NCBI RefSeq assembly: GCF_947503385.1
Contig: NZ_CANNDO010000004.1
Coordinates: 62,001-126,000, forward strand
Direction: 5' to 3'
Length of the DNA: 64,000 nucleotides
DNA from: an uncultured Tateyamaria sp.
Lineage (GTDB): Bacteria > Pseudomonadota > Alphaproteobacteria > Rhodobacterales > Rhodobacteraceae
The position numbers were made by a program, and so were the translations under genes. Shown here piece after piece: positions 45,126 through 53,642 of the stretch. The notes beneath the pieces were generated by a model that made no database searches, was not told where the DNA came from, and worked only from the letters and a program-made list of their open reading frames with translations. The number at the start of each line of letters is the position of its first letter. The stretch's first letter is position 1.

Positions 45126-45764
45126 ATGAACGATCCCGCGCTGACACCTGCGATGCTGCTGCGCGGCTATGCCAACGGCATCTTTCCCATGGCCGAAACG
45201 CGCGACGACCCGGAGGTGTTCTGGGTCGACCCGAAACGGCGCGGCGTACTGCCGCTGGACGGATTTCATATGTCCCGGTCGCTGGCGCGGGCGATGCGGC
45301 GCAGCACATGGACGCTGCAACTGGACCGCGACTTTGAAGCGGTCGTAGACGGTTGCGCCGACCGCACAGACACGTGGATCAATCCGGAAATCCGACGCCT
45401 CTACTTTGCCCTGCACCTGCGCGGACATGCCCATTCTTTCGAAATCTGGGACGGCGCTGCATTGATTGGTGGCGTGTACGGCGTCGCGATGGGGGCGGCG
45501 TTTTTCGGGGAAAGCATGTTTTCGCGCCGCACGAACGCCTCGAAAATGGCGCTGGCCGGGGCGGTGGACCATTTGCGCCGCGGCGGTTTTGCCCTGTTTG
45601 ACACGCAGTTTCTGACCGCTCATCTGGCAAGCCTTGGCGGCATCGAAATCTCACGTGCCGAATATCGCCGTCAGCTGGCCGACGCCTTGGAGCGCCCCGG
45701 ACAGTTCTTGCCCACGCCACCCACGCTTCAGGACGTGGTGCAGCGCATGACCCAGATGTCGTAG
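45126..45764 (+). CDS. aat: Leucyl/phenylalanyl-tRNA-protein transferase
   Basis: A 212-residue enzyme of the N-degron pathway that adds Leu or Phe to N-terminal Arg/Lys of proteins for ClpAP degradation. The family motifs LLRGYANGIFPMAE, FWVDPKRRGVLPL, GGVYGVAMGAAFFGESMFS and FDTQFLTAHLASLGG are all present. ATG 45126 gives the normal N-terminus; ATG 45090 was rejected. Its end overlaps the convergent DUF2155 gene by 37 bases. Confidence 0.95.
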   Translation: MNDPALTPAMLLRGYANGIFPMAETRDDPEVFWVDPKRRGVLPLDGFHMSRSLARAMRRSTWTLQLDRDFEAVVDGCADRTDTWINPEIRRLYFALHLRGHAHSFEIWDGAALIGGVYGVAMGAAFFGESMFSRRTNASKMALAGAVDHLRRGGFALFDTQFLTAHLASLGGIEISRAEYRRQLADALERPGQFLPTPPTLQDVVQRMTQMS

Positions 45765-46084
45765 CGCGCGTGTTCCATCGGGTTGAGCGCAGGAGCCGAG
45801 GCAATCATCCACCCGGAAAACAACGCGCCTTCGCGCCCGATCTCGGTGATCTGAAGGCCGGCATAGGCATTGCCGGACGGGTTCCCCGCCGGATAGCGGC
45901 ATTCGGTCAGCGTGATGTTCAACCGCTCGAATTGTACCGTGCGCCCGGCGGGCAGAGCGATGTCCACAACCTCGCCACTGAACTTGTCCAGCCCACGCAG
46001 GATCGCACCGGTGGCATTTTCCGTCTGCACCTGCGCGCCTGCCGTGCCAGCCACAAAAACCAGACACGCCAAAACGGCACGCAT
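45728..46084 (-). CDS. DUF2155 secreted protein
   Basis: A 118-residue periplasmic protein with a signal peptide (cut near Ala17). The DUF2155 core (GAILRGLDKFSGEV; ITLTECRYP; APALNPMEHARYDIWVMRC) carries two cysteines likely to form a disulfide. Function unknown. It is conserved next to aat and the NDUFA12-like gene in Rhodobacteraceae. Its start shares one base with the mlaD stop. Confidence 0.88.
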   Translation of the reverse strand: MRAVLACLVFVAGTAGAQVQTENATGAILRGLDKFSGEVVDIALPAGRTVQFERLNITLTECRYPAGNPSGNAYAGLQITEIGREGALFSGWMIASAPALNPMEHARYDIWVMRCTTS

Positions 46085-46536
46085 CAGCTCTCGCCCCCGC
46101 CCGACACGAATTTGAGAAGGAGCGAGATCAGGCTGACCGACCCTTGGGTATCCGTAATTTCATCGCCTTCGGCAAAGTAGAACGGCGATCCCCCCGGTAC
46201 GATCTCAACGAAATTCCCGCCAAGCAATCCTTCGGAACTGATCACGATGGCACTGTCATCAGGCACCTGTGTCGCTGCATTCAGCGATACGGTCGTGTCG
46301 GCGCGGAACGTGTCGGGGTTCAGAACAACATCCGTGACGGTGCCGACCTTGACCCCGGCAAGGCGGACGTCGGTGCCAATGTTCACGCCCTCGACGCTGC
46401 GAAAGCTGGCGGTGAGGTCATAGTCATCGCCGCCCCTGTCGCCCAGCCCCGCGATTTGCGCGCCATAGACGCCAAAAGCAATCGCCGCCGCCAGAACGGC
46501 GCCGCCCACCAGCACTTCGGTTGTGTTTTCAGCCAT
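46084..46536 (-). CDS. mlaD: MlaD, MCE-domain phospholipid transport protein
   Basis: A 150-residue protein with one N-terminal membrane anchor (about 7-26) and an MCE domain (YDLTASFRSVEGVNIGTDVRL; SSEGLLGGNFVEIVPG). It forms the hexameric periplasmic ring of the Mla system that keeps outer-membrane lipid asymmetry. The ABC genes mlaEF are not nearby, so they must be elsewhere. Located 12 bases downstream of the NDUFA12-like gene. Confidence 0.92.
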   Translation of the reverse strand: MAENTTEVLVGGAVLAAAIAFGVYGAQIAGLGDRGGDDYDLTASFRSVEGVNIGTDVRLAGVKVGTVTDVVLNPDTFRADTTVSLNAATQVPDDSAIVISSEGLLGGNFVEIVPGGSPFYFAEGDEITDTQGSVSLISLLLKFVSGGGES

Positions 46537-46548
46537 GTCCTGCCGCCC

Positions 46549-46932
46549 CTACTCGGGGCTCCACGCTTCGTAATCGGAACGGTCGGCGGGCTTGGCCTGC
46601 CGGATCGAGCCCGCTGGCGCATAAGCCATGGCGGTGCCGGTCAGGTTCGGCTGGTGCGGCTTTTCCCAATCCTTGCGCTTGAGCGGCTTTTCGGTGGGCG
46701 GTTCGTCCCACGTGCGGTGCAGCCAACCGTGCCATTCGGGATCCACCCGGCTGGCCTCGGCCTCTCCGTTGAAAATCACCCAGCGCTTGGCATCGTCGCG
46801 CGTGCGGTAGAACACGTTGCCTTGGCTGTCTTCGCCCACACGCTCGCCCTTGCGCCAGGTAAAGACCTGCGTGCCGATGGTCTGGCTGTTCCACCATGTG
46901 ACCGCCCGCAAAAGTGTATTGAGAATGCCCAT
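46549..46932 (-). CDS. NADH:ubiquinone oxidoreductase NDUFA12-family subunit
   Basis: A 127-residue protein (B17.2/NDUFA12 homologue), a supernumerary subunit of alphaproteobacterial complex I on the matrix/cytoplasmic side. Signatures are [35 protein letters not shown]-type and [21 protein letters not shown] precedes the start at 46932; upstream in-frame starts were rejected. Encoded apart from the main nuo operon, as is usual for this family. Confidence 0.93.
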   Translation of the reverse strand: MGILNTLLRAVTWWNSQTIGTQVFTWRKGERVGEDSQGNVFYRTRDDAKRWVIFNGEAEASRVDPEWHGWLHRTWDEPPTEKPLKRKDWEKPHQPNLTGTAMAYAPAGSIRQAKPADRSDYEAWSPE

Positions 46933-47099
46933 CCGCGCCTCCTTGCTCTTGTCCTTGTATATGGAGAACTCCGCGCCAGCCGTCCAGTGGCCCGGGTGAC
47001 GCATGTGCGCGCAAGGCTGTGCAATCGCCAGTTTTTGTTGGCCGCACAGCACCGCACCGCCTATTATGTCCAAAAATGCAAAAGCCTGAGGCGCAGATC

Positions 47100-48869
47100 A
47101 TGGCAAAAAAGACAAAACCACACGCCGCCCTGTGCCACGGGGTCAAAGTGCCCCATTCGCCTTTTCTGAACGAGACCCGGATTCGCCGCATGGGCGAGGG
47201 CAAATACGAGGGCGAGGAAATCCGCGGCGCGCTGGAGGTGATCCGCCCCGGAGATCGCGTGCTTGAGATGGGCTCTGGCCTTGGGGTTGTTGGCGCGGTG
47301 ATCGCAAAGAACGCGAAACCAGAGGCGGTCCTGTCCTTTGAGGCGAACCCGAACCTGATCCCGCATATCAACGCCTTGTACGAACTGAACGGCTTGCAGG
47401 ACCGGATCGAGGTCCGGCATCAGGTGGTCATGGCGGCCCCGGAACCGCCAGACCATGTGACGTTCCACCTGCGCACCTCGTTTTTGGGCTCATCCCTGAT
47501 TGATCAGGACAAACGGCGCACGACCGGGGTCGATGTGCCCACAAAATCCTATGACGACGTTGTGGATGCGTTTCGTCCTGACGTGCTGGTGATGGATATC
47601 GAAGGCGGCGAACAGGATTTTTTGCGCCACGCCGATTTGCGGGGCATCCGCGCGATCATTATCGAGTTTCACCCCGACGTATACGGCAAGCCCGGCGCGC
47701 ATGATTGCAAAACGATCCTCAAGAAAGCCGGCTTTGAAAAGCGCAAAGATGTCTCGACCCGCTTTGTCTGGGCCGCAACCCGGCCCGACTGGCAGGCGCA
47801 TGGGGATGCCTCATGGCCGCGTCCCGATTTCGGCTGGTCCCATGCCACACAGACATTGACCAAGGCGATCATCAAGCCCACCGAAGGCGACAGTCTGATT
47901 GGCCCCGCAGGGGTGCAGGCCGCGGGTGGCGCGGACGTCCCCGTCGCCGCCCACTGGCGCAACACCCGCCGGATCACCATGCCCTTCGACACTCCGCCCG
48001 CGCCGCGCAAACCCCTCGCAGGGCGGTGGCTGTGGGGCGGCGTGCTGTATTGGAACTTTGCCCATTTCGTTGCGGAATCGCTGGGGCGGCTTTGGGCGCT
48101 TGATGGGGCCCCGCCAGTCGACGGGATTGTCTTTGTCCCCCGCCGCAGCGGCGACAGGACGGCCTTGTTGTCCTTTCAGACCGGCGTGTTCGAAGCGTTG
48201 GGCATTGATCTGCCCATCGTCGTGGCGGATGAGCCTATGGACGTCGAGGAACTGGTTGTGCCCGGTCAGGGCTTTGGTCTCGGCCCGATTGTCAAAGGCA
48301 CGCCTGCCTTCCGCACCTTTATCCACACCCGCTTTGGCGAAGGGATTGCCCCGGACGGGCCTGAGCGGCTGTATATCTCGCGCAGCCAATTGTCGGTGAA
48401 CCGGGGCGGTTTGCTGGGAGAATCCATCCTCGAACAGCATCTGCAAGACGAAGGCTACGAGGTGTTCTGCCCCGAAAAACACAGCATCGCCACCCAGATC
48501 GCGCGCTACAAAGCGGCGAAACAGATCGTGTCATGCGACGGCTCAGCGCTGCACCTCTATGCGCTGTGCGGGCGTTCGGATCAGGAGGTGGCAATGATCA
48601 TCCGTCGCAAGTCAGCCGCCACCACACTGATCGAACGGCATATTGCGCATTTTACGGGCCGCGCGCCGCTGTCCATTGATTGCCTGCGGGCCGAGTGGCA
48701 GCAGCCGGGCACACGGCGCGCCAGATTGGTGGTGGGCGAGCCGGACATGCCCGCATTGCAAAATGCTTTGCAAGCGGGCGGCTTTGTCTCGGGCGGACCG
48801 GCATGGCCCGCTCTGACACCGGATTTCATTCGTGAGGCGTTGGGCCCCCGCTTTCAGGTGGCTGCTTAA
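47100..48869 (+). CDS. FkbM methyltransferase-GT61 glycosyltransferase fusion protein
   Basis: A 589-residue cytoplasmic protein with two parts. Residues about 35-225 form an FkbM-type methyltransferase (RVLEMGSGLGVVGAVIA; VLVMDIEGGEQDFL). Residues about 300-530 resemble the DUF563/GT61 glycosyltransferase family (GGVLYWNFAHFVAESLGRLWAL; ERLYISRSQLSVNRGGLLGE; VSCDGSALHLYAL). The start at 47100 has TGAGG nine bases upstream. The pairing suggests assembly and O-methylation of a surface glycan. The gene stands alone; it overlaps the convergent ridA-like gene by 4 bases. Confidence 0.82.
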   Translation: MAKKTKPHAALCHGVKVPHSPFLNETRIRRMGEGKYEGEEIRGALEVIRPGDRVLEMGSGLGVVGAVIAKNAKPEAVLSFEANPNLIPHINALYELNGLQDRIEVRHQVVMAAPEPPDHVTFHLRTSFLGSSLIDQDKRRTTGVDVPTKSYDDVVDAFRPDVLVMDIEGGEQDFLRHADLRGIRAIIIEFHPDVYGKPGAHDCKTILKKAGFEKRKDVSTRFVWAATRPDWQAHGDASWPRPDFGWSHATQTLTKAIIKPTEGDSLIGPAGVQAAGGADVPVAAHWRNTRRITMPFDTPPAPRKPLAGRWLWGGVLYWNFAHFVAESLGRLWALDGAPPVDGIVFVPRRSGDRTALLSFQTGVFEALGIDLPIVVADEPMDVEELVVPGQGFGLGPIVKGTPAFRTFIHTRFGEGIAPDGPERLYISRSQLSVNRGGLLGESILEQHLQDEGYEVFCPEKHSIATQIARYKAAKQIVSCDGSALHLYALCGRSDQEVAMIIRRKSAATTLIERHIAHFTGRAPLSIDCLRAEWQQPGTRRARLVVGEPDMPALQNALQAGGFVSGGPAWPALTPDFIREALGPRFQVAA

Positions 48870-49234
48870 GCCGCGCGGGGCTTGTACGCCGTCACCTCGA
48901 TTTCGATCCGGTATTTCGGGTCGATCAATCCGCATTCGATCATTGTCGCCGCCGGGGGATGTGTCCCAAATGTCTCTGCCAGAATGGGCCAGCACGGCTC
49001 AAATTGGTGCCGGTCGGGCAGCATATATGTCACCCGCACCACATCGGCCCAGTCCGCACCGGCCTCGGTCAGGGCTGCGTGGATGATGCGCAGGGCATCG
49101 CGGCATTGCTCGGTCACGTCATCGCCCTGCCCGACCGTGCCCGCCACGTGAATCCAGTCCCCGGCCACAACGGCGCGGCAATAGCCCACCTTGGGTTCAA
49201 ACGCGCCGCCGGAATGAATGCGAGTGATGGTCAT
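48866..49234 (-). CDS. RidA family protein
   Basis: A 122-residue YjgF/RidA-fold trimeric protein, expected to hydrolyse reactive enamine/imine intermediates. Motifs seen are IHVAGTVGQGD, DVVRVTYMLPDR and PAATMIECGLIDPKYRIEIEV; the Arg that binds the substrate carboxylate in canonical RidA is not obvious, so a divergent subfamily is likely. The start at 49234 has AAGGAGG upstream. Confidence 0.88.
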   Translation of the reverse strand: MTITRIHSGGAFEPKVGYCRAVVAGDWIHVAGTVGQGDDVTEQCRDALRIIHAALTEAGADWADVVRVTYMLPDRHQFEPCWPILAETFGTHPPAATMIECGLIDPKYRIEIEVTAYKPRAA

Positions 49235-49286
49235 AGGCGCCTCCTTGTGCTGACGCGCACACAAAAGCGGCTGTTGGCGTAACGCG

Positions 49287-49742
49287 TCAACGCGCAGAGA
49301 CATGTGCAGCCAGCGCGTCCACTGCGTGAGTCCAGCCGCCTTCGACCTCTTCCATCATCTCTTCTCCGGCGAAATTCGCGATGTGTACTGTGGCGCGGAG
49401 TTGCGTGCCGGCACCCTCTTCGGTCAACTCAAACGTGGCAAAGCCGGTGGCCAATACCTCGCCGTCGGCGCTGAGCGTTTCAGCGTAAATCAGGCGGGTC
49501 GGCGCCTCGATCACCACCCAATCGGTCGCGACATCCACATATGGATTGTCGCGCGGCCCCACCCGCGCCATCTCGCGTGCACCCGGAACCGGCGTCACCG
49601 GCGCATCAATCAGCACCACGAAACCTGTGTCCGGTGGCCCCCACGCCATGCGTTCCTCGGGCGAGATCAACGCCTCGAACACGCGCGCAGGCGCTGCGTT
49701 CATTTGTCGGTCAAAGTGCAACTGTCCAAATTGGGTGCTCAT
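49287..49742 (-). CDS. SRPBCC (AHSA1-type) domain protein
   Basis: A 151-residue START/Bet v1-like protein with the AHSA1 pattern (FDRQMNAAPARVFEALISPEER at the start, GGWTHAVDALAAHV at the end). Such proteins bind hydrophobic ligands and are typically paired with an ArsR-type repressor, as here: the two genes overlap by 4 bases. The ligand is unknown. Confidence 0.88.
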   Translation of the reverse strand: MSTQFGQLHFDRQMNAAPARVFEALISPEERMAWGPPDTGFVVLIDAPVTPVPGAREMARVGPRDNPYVDVATDWVVIEAPTRLIYAETLSADGEVLATGFATFELTEEGAGTQLRATVHIANFAGEEMMEEVEGGWTHAVDALAAHVSAR

Positions 49743-50083
49743 TGCTTGGTCTCCTGTGCCGTCGCGTCAAGATGTGCGGCCAACCGGTCCAGCTTGCCTG
49801 CCCAGCGATCCCGGGCCCGGTTCAGCCACTGCTCCGCCGAGCCAAGCGCCTCCGGGTGCAATTGACACAACCGCACCCGCCCGTCCTTGCGCGTGGTGAT
49901 CACCCCCGCCCCTTCCAGCCGGTCCACATGTTTCAAAAAGCTGGGCAACGCCATGTCATGGGGCGCCGCCAGTGCAGAAACCGGCTTGGGTCCATCCAGA
50001 AGGGCGTCGATCACTGCCCGCCGGGTTGGGTCGGCCAGTGCCGCAAACAAAAGGGAAAGCGTATCGTGCTGTGTGTTAGCCAT
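49739..50083 (-). CDS. ArsR-family repressor paired with SRPBCC protein
   Basis: A 114-residue winged-helix protein (LFAALADPTRRAVIDALL; MALPSFLKHVDRLEGAGVI; wing TTRKDGRVRLCQL). It lacks the metal-binding cysteines of classic ArsR. The start is taken at 50083 (MANTQHDTL), though ATG 50098 is also in frame. No ribosome site precedes either, so a leaderless or near-leaderless transcript is possible. A perfect palindrome covers the start codon and a second copy lies 50 bases upstream, pointing to autorepression. Confidence 0.85.
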   Translation of the reverse strand: MANTQHDTLSLLFAALADPTRRAVIDALLDGPKPVSALAAPHDMALPSFLKHVDRLEGAGVITTRKDGRVRLCQLHPEALGSAEQWLNRARDRWAGKLDRLAAHLDATAQETKQ

Positions 50084-50096
50084 AAGGCTAAGTAAC
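50075..50096. promoter_or_regulatory. ArsR operator copy 1 over the arsR-SRPBCC start codon
   Basis: TTAGCC-N4-GGCTAA (50076-50091) is a perfect inverted repeat, with flanks GTTAGCC and GTAAC. It overlaps the ATG at 50083. Copy 2 lies exactly 50 bases further upstream. Confidence 0.65.
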
Positions 50097-50124
50097 ATGA
50101 GGTATACGCGCGCGCCATCAAAAA

Positions 50125-50145
50125 CTTAGCCATATGGGTAACTAA
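50125..50145. promoter_or_regulatory. ArsR operator copy 2 upstream of arsR-SRPBCC
   Basis: TTAGCCATATGGGTAA (50126-50141), one mismatch in the right arm. The first nine bases match copy 1 (CTTAGCCATA versus GTTAGCCATA) and both are followed by TAA-type flanks. The 50-base spacing places both copies on the same face of the helix. Confidence 0.6.
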
Positions 50146-50206
50146 ATGGGATGAAAAAAGGGGCGAGTTCTCACCCACCCCTTAAAATCTCATCCACATC
50201 AAGATG

Positions 50207-51469
50207 TTAGCCCGCGCTCGCCGGCTCTTTCTCCGCATCGGCGTAGATCATCAGGGGGGCGGCATCTGACGTGACGGCCTCTTCGTTCACGACCACTTCG
50301 GTCACCTGCTCCAGTCCGGGCAGGTCGAACATCGTGTCGAGCAGGATATCCTCGAGGATGGACCGCAGGCCCCGCGCACCGGTTTTGCGTTCGATCGCAC
50401 GTTTGGCAATCGCCGCCAGCGCGTCGTCGGTAAACGTCAGATCGGTGTCTTCAAGCTCGAACAGGCGTTGGTACTGCTTGACCAGCGCGTTCTTGGGGGC
50501 TGTCAGGATCGTGACCAGCGCATCTTCGTCCAGATCTTCGAGCGTCGCCAACACAGGCAAACGGCCCACGAATTCCGGGATCAGGCCAAATTTCAGCAGG
50601 TCTTCGGGCTCAAGCTCGGTAAAGATTTCGCCGACGCCGCGTGCGTCATTGTCCCGCACGTCCGCGCCAAAGCCCATGGCGGACCCCTTGCCGCGCTGCG
50701 CGATGATCTTGTCCAAACCGGCAAAGGCACCGCCGCAGATGAACAGGATGTTCGTGGTGTCCACTTGCAGGAATTCCTGCTGCGGATGCTTGCGCCCGCC
50801 CTGCGGCGGCACAGAGGCCACGGTGCCCTCCATCAGCTTGAGCAATGCCTGCTGCACGCCCTCACCCGACACGTCGCGGGTGATGGACGGGTTTTCCGAC
50901 TTGCGCGTGATCTTGTCGACCTCGTCGATGTAGACGATGCCGCGCTGCGCGCGCTCGACATTGTACTCGGACGCCTGCAACAGCTTGAGGATGATGTTTT
51001 CCACATCTTCGCCCACATAGCCCGCTTCGGTCAGCGTGGTGGCATCGGCCATGGTGAACGGCACGTCAAGGATTCGCGCCAGCGTCTGCGCCAGCAGCGT
51101 CTTGCCGCAGCCCGTTGGGCCGATCAGCAGAATGTTGGATTTCGCCAGTTCAATATCCCCGCCCTTTTGGGCGTGATTGAGGCGTTTGTAGTGGTTGTGC
51201 ACCGCCACCGACAGCACGCGTTTGGCCGTCGCCTGACCGATCACGTAATCGTCCAGCACGCCGCAGATATCCTTGGGCGTGGGCACGCCATCTGTGGCCT
51301 TGAGACCGCTTGCCTTGGTCTCTTCTCGGATGATGTCCATGCACAGCTCGACGCACTCGTCGCAGATGAATACTGTCGGGCCCGCGATCAGCTTGCGCAC
51401 CTCGTGCTGGCTCTTGCCGCAAAAGCTGCAATACAGGGTGTTCTTGCTGTCGCCCGAATTCGTGGCCAT
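50207..51469 (-). CDS. clpX: ClpX, ATPase and unfoldase of ClpXP protease
   Basis: A 420-residue AAA+ protein. The N-terminal zinc domain has CSFCGKSQ and CDECVELC; Walker A is [10 protein letters not shown], Walker [11 protein letters not shown], and the IGF-type loop is [13 protein letters not shown] followed by sensor 2 GARGLRSI. It delivers tagged proteins to ClpP. The start at 51469 has AAGGA upstream and gives the usual MATNSG N-terminus. It lies 159 bases downstream of clpP. Confidence 0.97.
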   Translation of the reverse strand: MATNSGDSKNTLYCSFCGKSQHEVRKLIAGPTVFICDECVELCMDIIREETKASGLKATDGVPTPKDICGVLDDYVIGQATAKRVLSVAVHNHYKRLNHAQKGGDIELAKSNILLIGPTGCGKTLLAQTLARILDVPFTMADATTLTEAGYVGEDVENIILKLLQASEYNVERAQRGIVYIDEVDKITRKSENPSITRDVSGEGVQQALLKLMEGTVASVPPQGGRKHPQQEFLQVDTTNILFICGGAFAGLDKIIAQRGKGSAMGFGADVRDNDARGVGEIFTELEPEDLLKFGLIPEFVGRLPVLATLEDLDEDALVTILTAPKNALVKQYQRLFELEDTDLTFTDDALAAIAKRAIERKTGARGLRSILEDILLDTMFDLPGLEQVTEVVVNEEAVTSDAAPLMIYADAEKEPASAG

Positions 51470-51628
51470 GTCGCGTCCTTTCCGGCCGGAGCCGTCGTCA
51501 AATCGCCGGTCAAAACCGACGCGCGCCCCGCGTTGCATGTCAGCTTAGGACAGGCCCGCGGGGTCCACAATCGTCTTTTTACGCAACAGTGGCGTCACGC
51601 ACACAGCACAGTTTCGTGTGCCGCAAAG

Positions 51629-52270
51629 TTAACTATCCTCGTCGTCAGCCTTGGCGCGGTTTTCGACAATCTCGTCGAGATGCCCCCAGTCCTTGGCCTC
51701 TTCCGGCGTCATCCACGTGTCGCGATCCAGCGCCTGTTGTACCGTTTCGTAATCCTGGCCTGCGTGCTTGACATACAATTGGTAAATCCGCTCGCGGGTG
51801 CGTTCGATATGACGGGCCGAAATGAGCATATCCGCCGCCATCCCCTGTGCCCCGCCAGAGGGCTGGTGCACCATCACTTCGGAATTGGGCAGGGCAAAAC
51901 GCATTCCCGGCTCGCCACCGATCGCAATCACCGACCCCATGGACGCCGCCATGCCGCAAATCAGCGTGGACACTTTGGGTTTGATATATTGCATCGTGTC
52001 GTAGATCGAGAAACCGGCCGTCACCTCACCGCCGGGCGAGTTGATGTACATGCTGATTTCCTTCGACGGGTTTTCCGCCTCAAGGTGCAGCAACTGGGCC
52101 ACGACAAGATGGCTCATTCCCGAATGAATCGGGCCGTTGATGAACACGATCCGCTCCTTCAGGAGGCGGGAAAAGATGTCATAGGCCCGCTCGCCCCGGC
52201 TGGTCTGTTCGACCACCATGGGCACCAGATTGTTGGTAATATTTGCATATTGTTCGATGGGGTCGCGCAT
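51629..52270 (-). CDS. clpP: ClpP, serine protease subunit
   Basis: A 213-residue protease with the triad Ser110 (GMAASMGSV), His135 (VMVHQPSGG) and Asp184 (DRDTWM). It forms the tetradecameric chamber used by ClpX. It is in the conserved clpP-clpX order. The acidic tail (AKADDEDS) is common in this order. Confidence 0.97.
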   Translation of the reverse strand: MRDPIEQYANITNNLVPMVVEQTSRGERAYDIFSRLLKERIVFINGPIHSGMSHLVVAQLLHLEAENPSKEISMYINSPGGEVTAGFSIYDTMQYIKPKVSTLICGMAASMGSVIAIGGEPGMRFALPNSEVMVHQPSGGAQGMAADMLISARHIERTRERIYQLYVKHAGQDYETVQQALDRDTWMTPEEAKDWGHLDEIVENRAKADDEDS

Positions 52271-52405
52271 GTCTTTCCTGCCTCGTCAGACTTTCGGCGG
52301 GACCATACCCGCAAAAGTGTTACGTGAGTCTTAGTATCGGCCCCCGGGGGCTGCAAGGCCATGCGAACGCTTGAAGCGCCGTCCGCGCCCGCTAGCTGCG
52401 CTTGC

Positions 52406-53635
52406 ATGACCCAAGCATTGACCCGATTTCCGCCCACCCGCACCGCCGCCCTTGAGGCGTTGCAACGCTTTGTGCCCCATGCCGGCCGCGACTATGCCGC
52501 ACGGCGCAATTATGATCTGGGCCGCGATGCGCATCAGGGTGTGTCGCAGCTTTCGCCCTATATCCGCTGCCGTTTGTTGACCGAGCAGGAGGTTTTGGAA
52601 GCGGTGTTGGGTCGGTTTTCGCCCGCCTCGGCGGAAAAATTCATCCAAGAGGTCTACTGGCGGACCTATTGGAAAGGCTGGCTGGAGATGCGCCCAACGG
52701 TCTGGACGCGCTATCAGGCGGACCTGCGGCGCGCGATTGACGACGTTCAAACCCAAGCCGGTCTGCGCGACAGGTGGGAGGCGGCCTGCACAGGCACCAC
52801 CGAAATCGAATGCTTTAACGCGTGGGCGCAAGAGCTTGTTGAAACAGGATATTTGCACAATCACGCCCGGATGTGGTTTGCGTCGATCTGGATTTTCACT
52901 TTGCAGTTGCCGTGGGAATTGGGTGCCGATTTCTTTCTGCGGCATCTGCTGGATGGCGATCCTGCGTCCAACACGCTCGGCTGGCGCTGGGTTGCGGGGC
53001 AGCAGACACCGGGCAAGACGTATCTTGCCCGTACGTCCAACATATCCAAGTACACCGAAGGGCGGTTTGCGCCGAAATGGCAATTGGCCGGAGAGGCGCC
53101 GCCGGTGCCGGGTGCGCCCAATCCCGACCGTCAACCGCTGCGCCCCGGCGACACGGCAGTGCCTAGCCCGAAAACCGGCCTGTTGCTGCATGATGATGAT
53201 CTGAGCCCCGGTTTTCTGCTGGACGCAGGCATCACGCCCATCGCCACCGCCTGCATCAACACACGAACCAATCTGTCGCCATTGCAGGTGGCAGCGCATG
53301 TGGCGGCCTTCGCGGGTGGCGCGCAGGAAGACGTTGTGGCGCGTTATGGTGATCGTCTGGGGGATGTGGCGATGGTGGACCCCACTGCGGACGCGCTCAG
53401 GATGTGGGCGGACGCGCACCGGCTGGACCAGATTGTCACGGCAGACACACCCACCGGACCCAACGCCACATTGGTGTCGGACCTGATGCGGCTGGACAAT
53501 GTGCCGCCGATCCGGCGCGTGCGGCGCAGCTATGATGACGACGCCTGGCCCCATGCCACCCACGGTTTCTTTCGGTTCAAGGACAAGATCCCTGCCCTGC
53601 TGGGCCAACTGCGCGGGATGCGCGCAGCGGGCTAG
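52406..53635 (+). CDS. Photolyase/cryptochrome FAD-domain protein with atypical domain order
   Basis: A 409-residue protein. The N-terminal ~240 residues match the photolyase helical FAD-binding domain (NYDLGRDAHQGVSQLSPYI; EVYWRTYWKGW; NHARMWFASIWIFTLQLPW; DGDPASNTLGWRWVAGQQT). The canonical N-terminal alpha/beta antenna domain is missing at the front. Instead the C-terminal ~150 residues (GLLLHDDDLSP ... HATHGFFRFKDKIPALL) look like a Rossmann-type domain, so the order may be permuted. Whether it repairs DNA or acts as a light sensor is unknown. The start is 52406 or the in-frame ATG 52361. Confidence 0.72.
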   Translation: MTQALTRFPPTRTAALEALQRFVPHAGRDYAARRNYDLGRDAHQGVSQLSPYIRCRLLTEQEVLEAVLGRFSPASAEKFIQEVYWRTYWKGWLEMRPTVWTRYQADLRRAIDDVQTQAGLRDRWEAACTGTTEIECFNAWAQELVETGYLHNHARMWFASIWIFTLQLPWELGADFFLRHLLDGDPASNTLGWRWVAGQQTPGKTYLARTSNISKYTEGRFAPKWQLAGEAPPVPGAPNPDRQPLRPGDTAVPSPKTGLLLHDDDLSPGFLLDAGITPIATACINTRTNLSPLQVAAHVAAFAGGAQEDVVARYGDRLGDVAMVDPTADALRMWADAHRLDQIVTADTPTGPNATLVSDLMRLDNVPPIRRVRRSYDDDAWPHATHGFFRFKDKIPALLGQLRGMRAAG

Positions 53636-53642
53636 GCCAGTG

